Assembly: GCA_937915865.1 (NCBI GenBank)
Contig: CALGIG010000067.1
Span: 1-7,913, forward strand
Source of the DNA: an uncultured Prolixibacteraceae bacterium
Lineage (GTDB): Bacteria > Bacteroidota > Bacteroidia > Bacteroidales > Prolixibacteraceae
Direction of reading: 5' to 3'
DNA: 7,913 nt
Shown here: one piece after another, positions 1-6,623 of the stretch
Position numbering within the stretch: the first letter of the stretch is position 1
Layout of the letters: each line of letters begins with the position of its first letter
Translations under genes and position numbers: made by a program
Notes under the pieces: model-generated
The model's input: the letters and a program-made list of their open reading frames with translations, nothing else
Told to the model about the DNA's origin: nothing
Database searches by the model: none

Positions 1-267
1 TCTATCCAATACTGTGGGGATGCCTAACTTGCGCTGGCCTCCTCCTTTCTTGGGTATTGCAACTTGTTTGACTGGCGCTGGATAGTAGCTGCCCGAGGTG
101 AGCCGATTCCATAGCTTGTAGAGTTCTTTTATCTTGATTTGTTCCAAGTCAGCTAAACTCATCTTGTCTATGCCTCCGCTTCCTTTGTGACTGCGCACTT
201 CCTTAAATGCCTGCCAAACCATCACTCTGGTGATTGGCTGTGACTTTGTTTCATAATAACCAATCAT
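1..267 (-). CDS. ltrA: Group II intron reverse transcriptase/maturase, N-terminal part (partial)
   Basis: The first 89 codons of an LtrA-like protein are present, and the frame stays open to the window edge. The intact protein reverse-transcribes the intron during target-primed retrohoming and helps it splice. The translation shows the RT-0/RT-1 blocks of the family: ITRVMVWQAFKEVRSHKGSGGID near residues 12-34, LYKLWNRLTSGSYYPAPVKQ near 52-71, and IPKKGGGQRKLGIPTVLDR at the visible end. The KxGGxRxLGIPTVLDR signature is characteristic of group II intron RTs. The start at 267 is the first ATG after an in-frame TAA eight codons upstream. Family members are usually about 400-600 residues, so most of the RT palm (including YADD), thumb, maturase and any endonuclease domain is outside the window. 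Integrity cannot be judged; the visible part has no frameshift. Confidence 0.93.
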   Translation of the reverse strand, partial: MIGYYETKSQPITRVMVWQAFKEVRSHKGSGGIDKMSLADLEQIKIKELYKLWNRLTSGSYYPAPVKQVAIPKKGGGQRKLGIPTVLDR

Positions 268-789
268 CCCTCTGAAGGTTGTAAATTGTTATGTAAACTC
301 AACATGCTTAGTCCTTCGCTCCTTCCCGCATTACGCAGAAACTCCTCACTACTACGACTAAGTCTGCCCCCTATATCTCAACCACATCCTTGTTGTCCGC
401 TTCCTCTTGCGATTTTACGGAGCGATATAGAGTTCACCTGTTCCTTCAAACAGCCTGGATACTCGTCCTGCCAACTTAACCCCGGATGCCGCGTGTTCAG
501 TAATCAGGTTCCCAACACACTCTCTCGCAGATACAAACGTAACTACCTGCTTTCGACATCTCCTTTTGCGCTTACGAGGCTTCGTCATTGGTTCACTTGC
601 GTTCAGCTCGTTGTATCCTCACCTACAGAGATTCTTATCTCCGTTTTTCCTTATCGCTCACCACATTTCAGTTTCCTGTTAATGCGGCATAAGGTGGTTT
701 AATAACTACTCCTGAAAGTCGTCATTGAGAGGCCTACTCTCATCTGTTTAAAAGCACCAACTGACTTAAAACGGTTGTTCAGGTCACAC
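268..789 (-). ncRNA. Group II intron ribozyme RNA, domains I to early IV
   Basis: These 522 nt carry no gene. They are the structured RNA between the intron 5' end and the maturase start. The composition differs from the AT-rich genes next to it, with many short G/C-rich helices. A plus-strand open frame of 138 codons (286-702) crosses the region; its Ser/Pro/Leu-rich, Cys-containing translation has no recognisable domain and is the antisense of structured RNA. The stretch includes the EBS1 stem-loop (527-550) and typical domain I motifs. EBS2 and the domain II/III boundaries could not be assigned by eye. Confidence 0.82.
527..550 (-). other. EBS1 stem-loop of the group II intron
   Basis: On the minus strand, GCAGGTA and TATCTGC pair as a 7-bp stem with one G-U wobble, closing a 10-nt loop GTTACGTTTG. 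Within the loop, ACGTTTG (540-534, intron nt 250-256) is the exact reverse complement of CAAACGT (796-790), the last seven bases before the proposed intron start. This is the expected geometry of exon-binding site 1 in domain I, which selects both the 5' splice site and the DNA target. The pairing is read from the sequence; its assignment as EBS1 is inference from group II architecture. Confidence 0.82.
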
Positions 790-796
790 ACGTTTG
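790..796 (-). other. IBS1, intron-binding site at the 5' exon end
   Basis: The minus strand reads CAAACGT immediately before GTGTGACC. All seven bases pair with the loop of the 527-550 hairpin. These bases are also the end of the attC-like element: restoring TAGGC after GT would give GTTAGGC, the partner of the GCCTAAC box at 915-909. The intron's main recognition sequence therefore coincides with the spacer and first core bases of the attC end. Confidence 0.8.
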
Positions 797-915
797 GCAG
801 CTACCCGAAGGTGGCGATTTCGAAGCACTTCACTGTCACCAAGCACAAACTTTGATAGAAGTACTGCACTTGATTTAACCACTGAACCGCCACTTTTGGG
901 TAGGTGCTGTTAGGC
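790..915 (-). other. attC-like recombination site, interrupted by the intron
   Basis: Read on the minus strand, the element opens with GCCTAAC (915-909), a perfect match to the inverse-core consensus RYYYAAC. It begins 9 bp after the RloB stop codon, where integron cassettes carry their attC. The arms 908-888 (AGCACCTACCCAAAAGTGGCG) and 816-799 (CGCCACCTTCGGGTAGCT) are complementary, apart from a 3-nt bulge in the first arm and two internal mismatches. Such unpaired extra bases are typical of folded attC strands. The centre contains a further hairpin (865-858 with 831-824). The right end stops at CAAACGT; the expected remainder TAGGC would lie after the intron, outside the window. That the element was an intact attC before insertion is inference. 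Confidence 0.72.
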
Positions 916-924
916 ATTCGGGCT

Positions 925-1593
925 TCATTCGTCTGCAATCAATTTTTCAATTAGTTTATGAATATGTGTCCCTAGTTGTTTTGGGTAATCTTGGTTTTCA
1001 TTGTCAAGCTCTTTTGCCCTGCCAATAGCTACTTTCGTTAGAGGTAAAAATATCCGTGGGTTGGGTCTTTTATTATAACCTCTTCCTTGAATTTCACTCA
1101 GAACTTTGTCGATATAATTTTTGCTATTACTAATCTTCTCGTTTGACATTATTTTGACTTTTTCTTCTTCATCAAATTCATTTATGTCTTTTAAGTGTAG
1201 GATTAACCAAATTTCAAAACAAGGATTACTCATTGCCAAAAAGAAATTATTTTCCTTTTTGCAATCTTCTATTAATTTATCAAAATTATGATTGTGAATC
1301 TCCTCCCAATCATCTCTGTCAATAATTAACCAAAATTCATCTGTGTCTTTAAAACGATATTCCTTTTTAGCTTCTAAAAGTAACTTTTTTACACTAATCG
1401 GGTCAGACCCTCTGTTTGTTGGTCTTTTTAAAGAAATAATTTCAATTAAACCGCTGTCATTAAATAATTCAGAATTTCTAAAATCTTCAAAGTATTTCTT
1501 TTCACTTATTTTGCCTTCATATGACAATACAAACATTTTTTCTGCTTCAAGGAATCCTCCTTCACGAACTAATGGAATAGGCTCTCTTGGCAT
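925..1593 (-). CDS. rloB: RloB-family protein, putative abortive-infection effector (AbiLii-like)
   Basis: This 222-residue protein matches the RloB family, whose fold is Toprim-like and whose members accompany OLD/ABC-type ATPases in phage-exclusion and restriction-linked islands. Visible family features, in order: a beta-strand ending in an acidic residue followed by a second one (FVLSYEGKISEKKYF, E26 and E31), the acidic pair in LIIDRDDW (D92, D94), the signature SNPCFEIWLILHL (122-134) with E127, and a basic C-terminal helix near AIGRAKEL (189-196). E26 with D92/D94 fits a Toprim metal site, suggesting nucleic-acid cleavage, but activity is inferred. The length is normal for the family. 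The ATG lies 3 bp after the ATPase stop, so the two are almost certainly co-transcribed and translationally coupled. There is no clear Shine-Dalgarno sequence, as is usual in Bacteroidota. The attC-like site begins right after the stop. Confidence 0.87.
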   Translation of the reverse strand: MPREPIPLVREGGFLEAEKMFVLSYEGKISEKKYFEDFRNSELFNDSGLIEIISLKRPTNRGSDPISVKKLLLEAKKEYRFKDTDEFWLIIDRDDWEEIHNHNFDKLIEDCKKENNFFLAMSNPCFEIWLILHLKDINEFDEEEKVKIMSNEKISNSKNYIDKVLSEIQGRGYNKRPNPRIFLPLTKVAIGRAKELDNENQDYPKQLGTHIHKLIEKLIADE

Positions 1594-1596
1594 AAC

Positions 1597-2967
1597 TTAT
1601 TCGTTAATTGGTAAAATGGTTAATTGATTTCTATTTCCGAGTTTTGGCACACCTTTAAATCGTCCTAGTAAATAATCTTTCATTATTTCTTTGTCAAAGC
1701 GAACATTGTAGTCTTCTAATGAATGCAGTTTTGTTGCTCCTTCTTTGTTCTTTACAGCAAACCAAATTTCATCTTTTCTCAATAGTTTTTGAGTTAACAG
1801 TGTCGCTTCGTGACTGGAAACAATAAGTTGGCTATTTATATTTTCGCACTTGTCCAAAATGAATTCAAAAAAGTCTCTAACTAGGTTAGGGTGTAAACTC
1901 CTTTCGATTTCATCGACTACGAATACATTTCCGCCTCTAAAAAAATCTATCACCAATGGTATTAAGTCCATAATTCTTCTTGTACCATCAGATTCATCTT
2001 TCAAATCGAAGAGTTCATATCCACCTCCAATAATTTTATGTTTGGTTTTAAGCAACTTAGCTTGAACATTGAGATTATCTATTTTGGAAATCACATAATA
2101 TTTGTCGTCTTGAGGATTTGATAGAAAAGCACTTGTTTTTTCAGACTTTTCACTAAACAAATCGTTCTTAATATCTTCTTTGACCTCTGTAGGAATATCC
2201 ATTTTCTCAAAATCAACCTCTTTAAATTCAATCCCATCAATTCCTGTGTCAAAATACTCAAGCATATCTTTGAATACTTGTTGAAGATTAGTATCCTTAT
2301 GTAATTCAAATTTTTTACTAATGTTCTTTGTTCCCGGATATATCACGGTTAAAGTGTTTTGAAACCAATCAATAACATTTAATATATCTTGAATATCAGT
2401 AACATTGTCAATGACATTCGTATTTCTGATTTGTGTAATTAATAGTTGGTTTCTTGGTGTCCCTTTAGCAGTAAATTCTATAAATTGTTTTTCCTCTGAT
2501 GTTTTATTCTTCTTAAAAAGGAAATCTAAGTCATATTCAGTCGTGTTTTTTCTTTCAAATATTTTTGTTTCACCTGACTTGTTTATTTCAAACAGCCATT
2601 CATCCACAATCTGTTTAGCATTTAGAATAAATCCGTAAGCATAATTCTTTCCCTTATGCTGGATTTCATACTCAACATATGTAGGTTTATTTAGGAATTT
2701 TTTATCAAGCTTGTAAAAACTTGTACTTATTGGCTGTTCAGGCTTAGTTCCTTTCAAAACAGTTTTTCTCCCAAAGTCTATTGCCTTAATCAGATTTGAT
2801 TTGCCTGAGGCATTTGCTCCATAGATAACCCCTGCTTTTAAAGCCGAAACTCCTTTTATTGGGGTCGATTTATGATGTGATTTAAGAGAGCCTTTCCCTG
2901 GTATCATTGAAAAGACTTGCTTCTCTCTAAATGACAGAAAATTCTCAATAGTGAATCTAATTAACAT
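1597..2967 (-). CDS. AAA/ABC-like ATPase, partner of RloB (RloA/AbiLi-type)
   Basis: This 456-residue cytoplasmic ATPase belongs to the OLD/RecF-like AAA_15/AAA_21 group. The N-terminus (MLIRFTIENFLSFREKQVFS) is the usual strand that opens the family. Walker A is GANASGKSN (50-58), an ABC-signature-like segment is DESDGTRRIMDL (324-335), and Walker B is VFVVDEIERSLHP (348-360) with D352 and E353. The switch histidine is H386 in SSHEATLL. The region between about 130 and 300 is the family's variable insertion, and the C-terminal YLLGRFKGVPKL (432-443) is also typical. Members paired with RloB form two-gene phage-exclusion systems; the lactococcal AbiL pair is the closest named parallel I can recall. 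The ATPase presumably senses infection or DNA and controls RloB, which is inference. All catalytic motifs are intact. It has its own promoter just upstream. Confidence 0.88.
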   Translation of the reverse strand: MLIRFTIENFLSFREKQVFSMIPGKGSLKSHHKSTPIKGVSALKAGVIYGANASGKSNLIKAIDFGRKTVLKGTKPEQPISTSFYKLDKKFLNKPTYVEYEIQHKGKNYAYGFILNAKQIVDEWLFEINKSGETKIFERKNTTEYDLDFLFKKNKTSEEKQFIEFTAKGTPRNQLLITQIRNTNVIDNVTDIQDILNVIDWFQNTLTVIYPGTKNISKKFELHKDTNLQQVFKDMLEYFDTGIDGIEFKEVDFEKMDIPTEVKEDIKNDLFSEKSEKTSAFLSNPQDDKYYVISKIDNLNVQAKLLKTKHKIIGGGYELFDLKDESDGTRRIMDLIPLVIDFFRGGNVFVVDEIERSLHPNLVRDFFEFILDKCENINSQLIVSSHEATLLTQKLLRKDEIWFAVKNKEGATKLHSLEDYNVRFDKEIMKDYLLGRFKGVPKLGNRNQLTILPINE

Positions 2968-2987
2968 CGTTTCGTTGCTTTATTCTG

Positions 2988-3020
2988 CAAATGTAGTGAA
3001 AAAATCACATCTTGAGTCAA
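2988..3020 (-). promoter_or_regulatory. Bacteroidota-type promoter of the ATPase-rloB pair
   Basis: The minus strand reads TACATTTG (2995-2988), a full match to the Bacteroidota -7 box TANNTTTG. TTG (3020-3018, within ATTG) lies 22 bp upstream as the -33 element. Transcription should start near 2982, leaving a leader of about 15 nt before the ATG at 2967. The promoter sits between the attC-like site and the first gene, so the cassette carries its own promoter and does not depend on a distant integron promoter. Confidence 0.7.
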
Positions 3021-3060
3021 TTTGATGGTTTTTTTTGGACTGAATGTCTTTTAGCCTGAT

Positions 3061-3190
3061 GCCTAACGGCCGAAGCTAAGTGCTGGCGGGCATTTCAAAG
3101 CAATTAACATTCAGTAAACTACAATGATTAATAAGTGTAATTAGCTTCAAATCAGCACTATCTGCCCGCTTGCATTTAGCTTTTGTTGGC
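3061..3190 (-). other. attC-like recombination site, intact
   Basis: This 130-bp imperfect palindrome starts 20 bp after the peptidase stop. On the minus strand it opens with GCCAAC (3190-3185; AGCCAAC is 6 of 7 against RYYYAAC) and closes with GTTAGGC (3067-3061), a perfect GTTRRRY core. Arms GCTAAATGCAAGCGGGCA and TGCCCGCCAGCACTTAGC pair around one G-U/A-C difference and a 2-nt internal loop, and unequal spacers (4 and 7 nt) lie between the arms and the end boxes. The single T that has no partner in the end box and the large AT-rich centre of about 70 nt are attC features. There is no T-run after the stem, so it is not a simple intrinsic terminator. Orientation is favoured by the genes and by the perfect core at the 3061 end, but the element is near-symmetric. 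Confidence 0.7.
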
Positions 3191-3210
3191 TGCTGTATGT
3201 CTTTTATGCC

Positions 3211-6200
3211 CTATCTCATAATGACCATTTTTTTAGTGTCACTTTTCTTTCCGTCAATTATAAGTGAATAAAAGTAAGTTCCAGGAGTAAGGCCTGAATT
3301 TATAAAGGCAGCCTTGTAGGTTCCTTTGTCCTTTAATCCCTGTTCAATTATTTGAATTTCTTTCCCTGTAATGTCTGTAACAGATATGGTTACATTAGCT
3401 TGTTTTTCAACTTTATACCATATTTGTGTGTTTCCTGTGAACGGGTTTGGTGCATTTTGCAATAAACTACCGTAAGAAAGGTTAGTAAGATCATTGTGTA
3501 ATTTATCACTCATCGTTTCACCAGGCAGTAAAGACAACAAATAGTTTCGATGTTCAAAATATTTTTCCTTTGTCTCGGGTATGAATTGCTTTAAATTGCC
3601 GGTATAGGCAGATTTAAGCCCTTGATTTTCCATTAGGAAATACACATAGCCTAAGTCTATAATGGCGAAAACGCTGTCTTCAAGACATGAGGGGTTAATA
3701 ATTCTGTTTTCGGACCAGCTAATCGCCTGCGGCCAGTTCTCAAGTTTTACATCGCATTGATTTGCTAGATAATCTCCTAATTTATTGAGGAGTGTATCTG
3801 AAACAATGGAATCATTTGACCGGTAGTAATCTTTGAGACTTCCATAATCCGATGCAACATATTCTTCAAGCCTAAGCAATTCTTTTATTGCTGCCTCTGC
3901 AAATTTTGATTTCGGATAAAGCTGTATTAGAAGTTGAAATTGATTTTTTGCTATCAGGTAGTTGCCTGCTTCAAAGCTACCAGACGCAGAATTGTACAAG
4001 TCTTCAGCAGGGTCAATTGATGCAAGGCTTCCACCGGGTGTCCAGAAAGGATCCCACATAAAAATAGTATTGTTTCCCATAAAATCAACACTTGCATCAA
4101 ATCCACTACCCCAGTGGTTGTTTTTCACATCAGCTTTAGTAACATTGGCATAAACCGGCCTGTCGAAATGTAGCAATGGGTCGTTGGGTTTGCCAAGATT
4201 ATCATTGTCAACGATAGAATTATACCTAAAATACCAAGGGAAGCTAAATTCCGAAGCATAAACTTCACAAGCAGTGTTATCTCTGATCTGCTGGGTTTGT
4301 TCGAGAATTTGTGCATCAGGGTTGCCATGTAATGAAAAATTGCAGTTGTTCATGAACCGAACCCCATAATAGTTGCTGAATATATTGTTCTTATATATTG
4401 AGCCAATGCTATTATAGGCAATGATTGCATTCATCGAACAGGAACTGATTGTGTTGTTTTCTATCTTCTGATATCCTGCAGGACCTGAACCGGAAGCAAA
4501 TAAATCTAATCCATTGTAAAACCCCTGTATTGTATTGCCAGAAATAAAGTACTTACCGTAATTAATCAACTTAATACCGGTAGCATTTGGCAAGGTGTTT
4601 ACTATGCTGCAATTGACAACCTTGGCTTCAAAGTTTTGGTTCTTTGATTTGTTCTCTAAATACACACTGGTATTGGTAAAGGTATTATAAAACAAATTCA
4701 GATCACCAACATAAGAATAAAAAGACTTGCAATTAACAAATGATGAGGTACTTATGGACAGCGAAGCTACCTGACTATGCACTTTACATTGCTGAAGGGT
4801 GGCATTTTGAATATCGATTGTTGCATTGCTGTTATTTAGAAAAACCTCAAGTGATGCATCTCCTTCAGCAATTAACTGTACATCGGGTGAAACTATAAGG
4901 TCTCCATCAACAATAATTTTACATTGGCCACGCCTGGCAATTATTTTTGAATTTGAATTAAGTTGAAGGGTTGCGCCCGGTTTAATATGAATTTCACTAT
5001 TATACATGTCGATTTTAACATTATTGCCAACAGTTAATCTTGCGCCATTAGTAACTGTTGGTGTAAAACGTGAAACCCGGTTGCTACCAAGATATAGGTT
5101 CTGATTTATTAAATCTTCATGATGAGGGAGCAGATGATACTCGATTGAAAGGGTTGTATTCCTATTGTTTACGATAGGGACATTGGTCTGGCTGCAATAA
5201 AGCTCAAAATCTTCTCCCCAGCGGTGATCAATTAATGAAAAAAAGTTCACTGTGCCAGAGGAATTACTTAACTGATCGTTTTCATGAATCATAAAGAACA
5301 CTTTGCCAAACTGGGTATTTTTATAAAAATAGCCGTAGTTCAAACCTATTTCAATCGGGCCGGGGTAAACGCCCCTCATTTCGTAAGGTCCGCCCTGCTC
5401 ATTAAAGCAATAAAAATTCTTTGTTTCAACAGGGTCGGTGCTGCTGGCAGTAGCAGCATATCCAACTTTTATACTTAATTCATTTCTTTCTTGATGTTGA
5501 ACCGATGCTTTCACAGAAATTTCAGGTGCTGGAATTTCTTCATTCGGAAAAACTTCACAGGTATAAGCATAAGAAGTCCCAAGACCAGGACATCCCGGGT
5601 AAAGTAGCTTATAAGGAATAAATGAGAACCCTTGGTTCCCATATGTCCAATCCAATCCCCAGCTATTTGCAACCTTGAAAGCACCTTTTTCAAAATCGCG
5701 GATGTTAAAAACCCCGTCCCCATTTACATCCCGATCGTTGGTGTATTGCCCGTCACCATTAATATCCTGTATTAATATCTCATCATTGTAACCCACAATT
5801 GTAAGCGCATGGCCGGATCCAGGTGTTCCAAAAGAGGATATATAGCGTTCACCTGCATGAGGGGATCCTGCCGGTATAACCGAATAAGGAACCCACCCGG
5901 CAGTATTTACACCAATAATAGCCAGCCCACCGGTTGTTTCATCATTACCATGGTCAGCAATCCAGCGCTTAAGGTAATCTAAGCCAGTTGGCGCAATTGA
6001 AAAATTCATTGTATAAATATTCGAAATTGTATTATTCATGCCTTGTAAATATTTACTGTATCCGGTCATCCAATACTTATAGTTTTTACTGGCAATATAT
6101 AAAGCCGGATCATCATATATATCCCACGAAGCGCATCCGTTCTGCTTTATAATATCGAAGCCACTTTTGAAATATGTATAAGTGGTGCTGTCACCTTCAT

Positions 6201-6594
6201 TTAAAAAGTTATAAGTATATAGTGGGTGGTAAAGGTTGGTTAAATCATTGATTCCATCTCCTGCTTCTTTATTACGCTTTCTGTTTAATTCGTAAGTAAA
6301 TGTGTAAAATAGTTCGGCAACATGTACACAGCATGCATTATCCTCCTGATCGAAAATATAAGGGAACCAGATATTTTGATCATTATACACAGAGGAGGGC
6401 AGTTGTGATGCAAGTGATGCTGCAGTAGGGATAAATTCTACTGCATCGTTCCATACCTCTGGAGGAGGCGTTACAGCATCACCACTTAACCAGGGATTAC
6501 CTTCTGGATCGGGATTCATGTTAATGATTTGTGCCTGGGCACTCAAGGATATGCATAATGCTAACACCCCAAGCAATCTTGTAATTGTTTTCAT
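3211..6594 (-). CDS. Secreted papain-like (C1) cysteine peptidase with beta-helix and T9SS sorting domain
   Basis: This 1127-residue exported protein has a Sec signal peptide at residues 1-21 (hydrophobic LLGVLALCISLSA, cleavage near AQA|Q). The catalytic domain spans roughly 62-350. Its oxyanion-hole glutamine is probably Q83 in FDQED, the nucleophile C89 (six residues later, as in papain), the histidine H262 in GHALTIVGYND, and the asparagine N310 in VANSWG. The usual CGSCW is replaced by NACCVH. Two DxNGDG calcium loops (277-300) sit between H262 and N310. A beta-rich linker (350-500) is followed by a right-handed beta-helix (about 510-830) with repeats such as ISGNTIQGFYNGL and YKNNIFSNYYGV. 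A TPR-like part follows (865-1020; FEAGNYLIAKNQFQLLIQLY). The T9SS type A sorting domain (1040-1127) has LQNAPNPF, ISVTDITGKEI and LTPGTYFYSL. It should be exported through the outer membrane and shed or anchored. Substrates are unknown. Confidence 0.88.
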   Translation of the reverse strand: MKTITRLLGVLALCISLSAQAQIINMNPDPEGNPWLSGDAVTPPPEVWNDAVEFIPTAASLASQLPSSVYNDQNIWFPYIFDQEDNACCVHVAELFYTFTYELNRKRNKEAGDGINDLTNLYHPLYTYNFLNEGDSTTYTYFKSGFDIIKQNGCASWDIYDDPALYIASKNYKYWMTGYSKYLQGMNNTISNIYTMNFSIAPTGLDYLKRWIADHGNDETTGGLAIIGVNTAGWVPYSVIPAGSPHAGERYISSFGTPGSGHALTIVGYNDEILIQDINGDGQYTNDRDVNGDGVFNIRDFEKGAFKVANSWGLDWTYGNQGFSFIPYKLLYPGCPGLGTSYAYTCEVFPNEEIPAPEISVKASVQHQERNELSIKVGYAATASSTDPVETKNFYCFNEQGGPYEMRGVYPGPIEIGLNYGYFYKNTQFGKVFFMIHENDQLSNSSGTVNFFSLIDHRWGEDFELYCSQTNVPIVNNRNTTLSIEYHLLPHHEDLINQNLYLGSNRVSRFTPTVTNGARLTVGNNVKIDMYNSEIHIKPGATLQLNSNSKIIARRGQCKIIVDGDLIVSPDVQLIAEGDASLEVFLNNSNATIDIQNATLQQCKVHSQVASLSISTSSFVNCKSFYSYVGDLNLFYNTFTNTSVYLENKSKNQNFEAKVVNCSIVNTLPNATGIKLINYGKYFISGNTIQGFYNGLDLFASGSGPAGYQKIENNTISSCSMNAIIAYNSIGSIYKNNIFSNYYGVRFMNNCNFSLHGNPDAQILEQTQQIRDNTACEVYASEFSFPWYFRYNSIVDNDNLGKPNDPLLHFDRPVYANVTKADVKNNHWGSGFDASVDFMGNNTIFMWDPFWTPGGSLASIDPAEDLYNSASGSFEAGNYLIAKNQFQLLIQLYPKSKFAEAAIKELLRLEEYVASDYGSLKDYYRSNDSIVSDTLLNKLGDYLANQCDVKLENWPQAISWSENRIINPSCLEDSVFAIIDLGYVYFLMENQGLKSAYTGNLKQFIPETKEKYFEHRNYLLSLLPGETMSDKLHNDLTNLSYGSLLQNAPNPFTGNTQIWYKVEKQANVTISVTDITGKEIQIIEQGLKDKGTYKAAFINSGLTPGTYFYSLIIDGKKSDTKKMVIMR

Positions 6595-6623
6595 AAATTA
6601 GTGATTTTTGGGTTTAAATTGAT

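Larger units (their letters stand above)
1..789 (-). mobile_element. Group II intron, 5' portion (3' end outside window)
   Basis: This is a self-splicing retroelement: a catalytic RNA with its reverse transcriptase/maturase gene encoded inside it. The 5' end is placed at 789, where the minus strand reads GTGTGACC, fitting the group II 5' consensus GUGYG. An overlapping GTGTG two bases upstream (791) is rejected because the EBS1/IBS1 pairing described separately ends exactly at 790. About 520 nt of non-coding RNA precede the maturase start, a normal distance for domains I-III and the start of domain IV. Internal group II hallmarks include CTGAACGCAAGTGAACC (near intron nt 184-200) and GGAACAGGTGAAC further on. 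The rest of the ORF and catalytic domains V and VI lie beyond base 1. The structural class was not assigned. The intron interrupts an attC-like element, in the same orientation as the defence genes. Confidence 0.9.

Noticed and set aside
286..702. Plus-strand open frame of 138 codons
   Set aside because: It runs antisense through the group II intron ribozyme. The translation has no domain and a Ser/Pro/Leu/Arg-rich composition typical of read-through of structured RNA.
1..789. Assignment of the intron to class IIC on the basis of its attC target
   Set aside because: The visible RT N-terminus lacks features I would call class C, and domain V is outside the window. The target alone does not establish the class.
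787..791. Alternative intron 5' end at 791 (the first of two overlapping GTGTG motifs)
   Set aside because: The EBS1 loop pairs with CAAACGT through base 790, and the attC core then splits at GT|TAGGC; starting at 791 would remove two paired bases from the exon.
1343..1627. Plus-strand open frame of 94 codons overlapping rloB
   Set aside because: It is antisense to most of the rloB N-terminal half, which has clear family motifs; no independent coding signal or upstream promoter was seen.
2091..2309. Minus-strand frame of 72 codons inside the ATPase gene, and similar short frames at 1850-2065, 2405-2638, 3962-4153, 4125-4328, 5284-5478 and 5511-5723
   Set aside because: All are shadows of the ATPase or peptidase genes in other frames, with no recognisable domain.
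3061..3190. Inverted repeat read as a rho-independent terminator of the peptidase operon
   Set aside because: The arms are separated by about 70 nt, contain mismatches and bulges, and are not followed by a T-run; the end boxes fit attC better. It may still reduce read-through.
6532..6594. Peptidase leader read as a lipoprotein signal (LALC)
   Set aside because: The residue before the cysteine is leucine, which does not fit the lipobox, and an AQA|Q signal peptidase I site follows; the C-terminal T9SS domain also fits a secreted protein.
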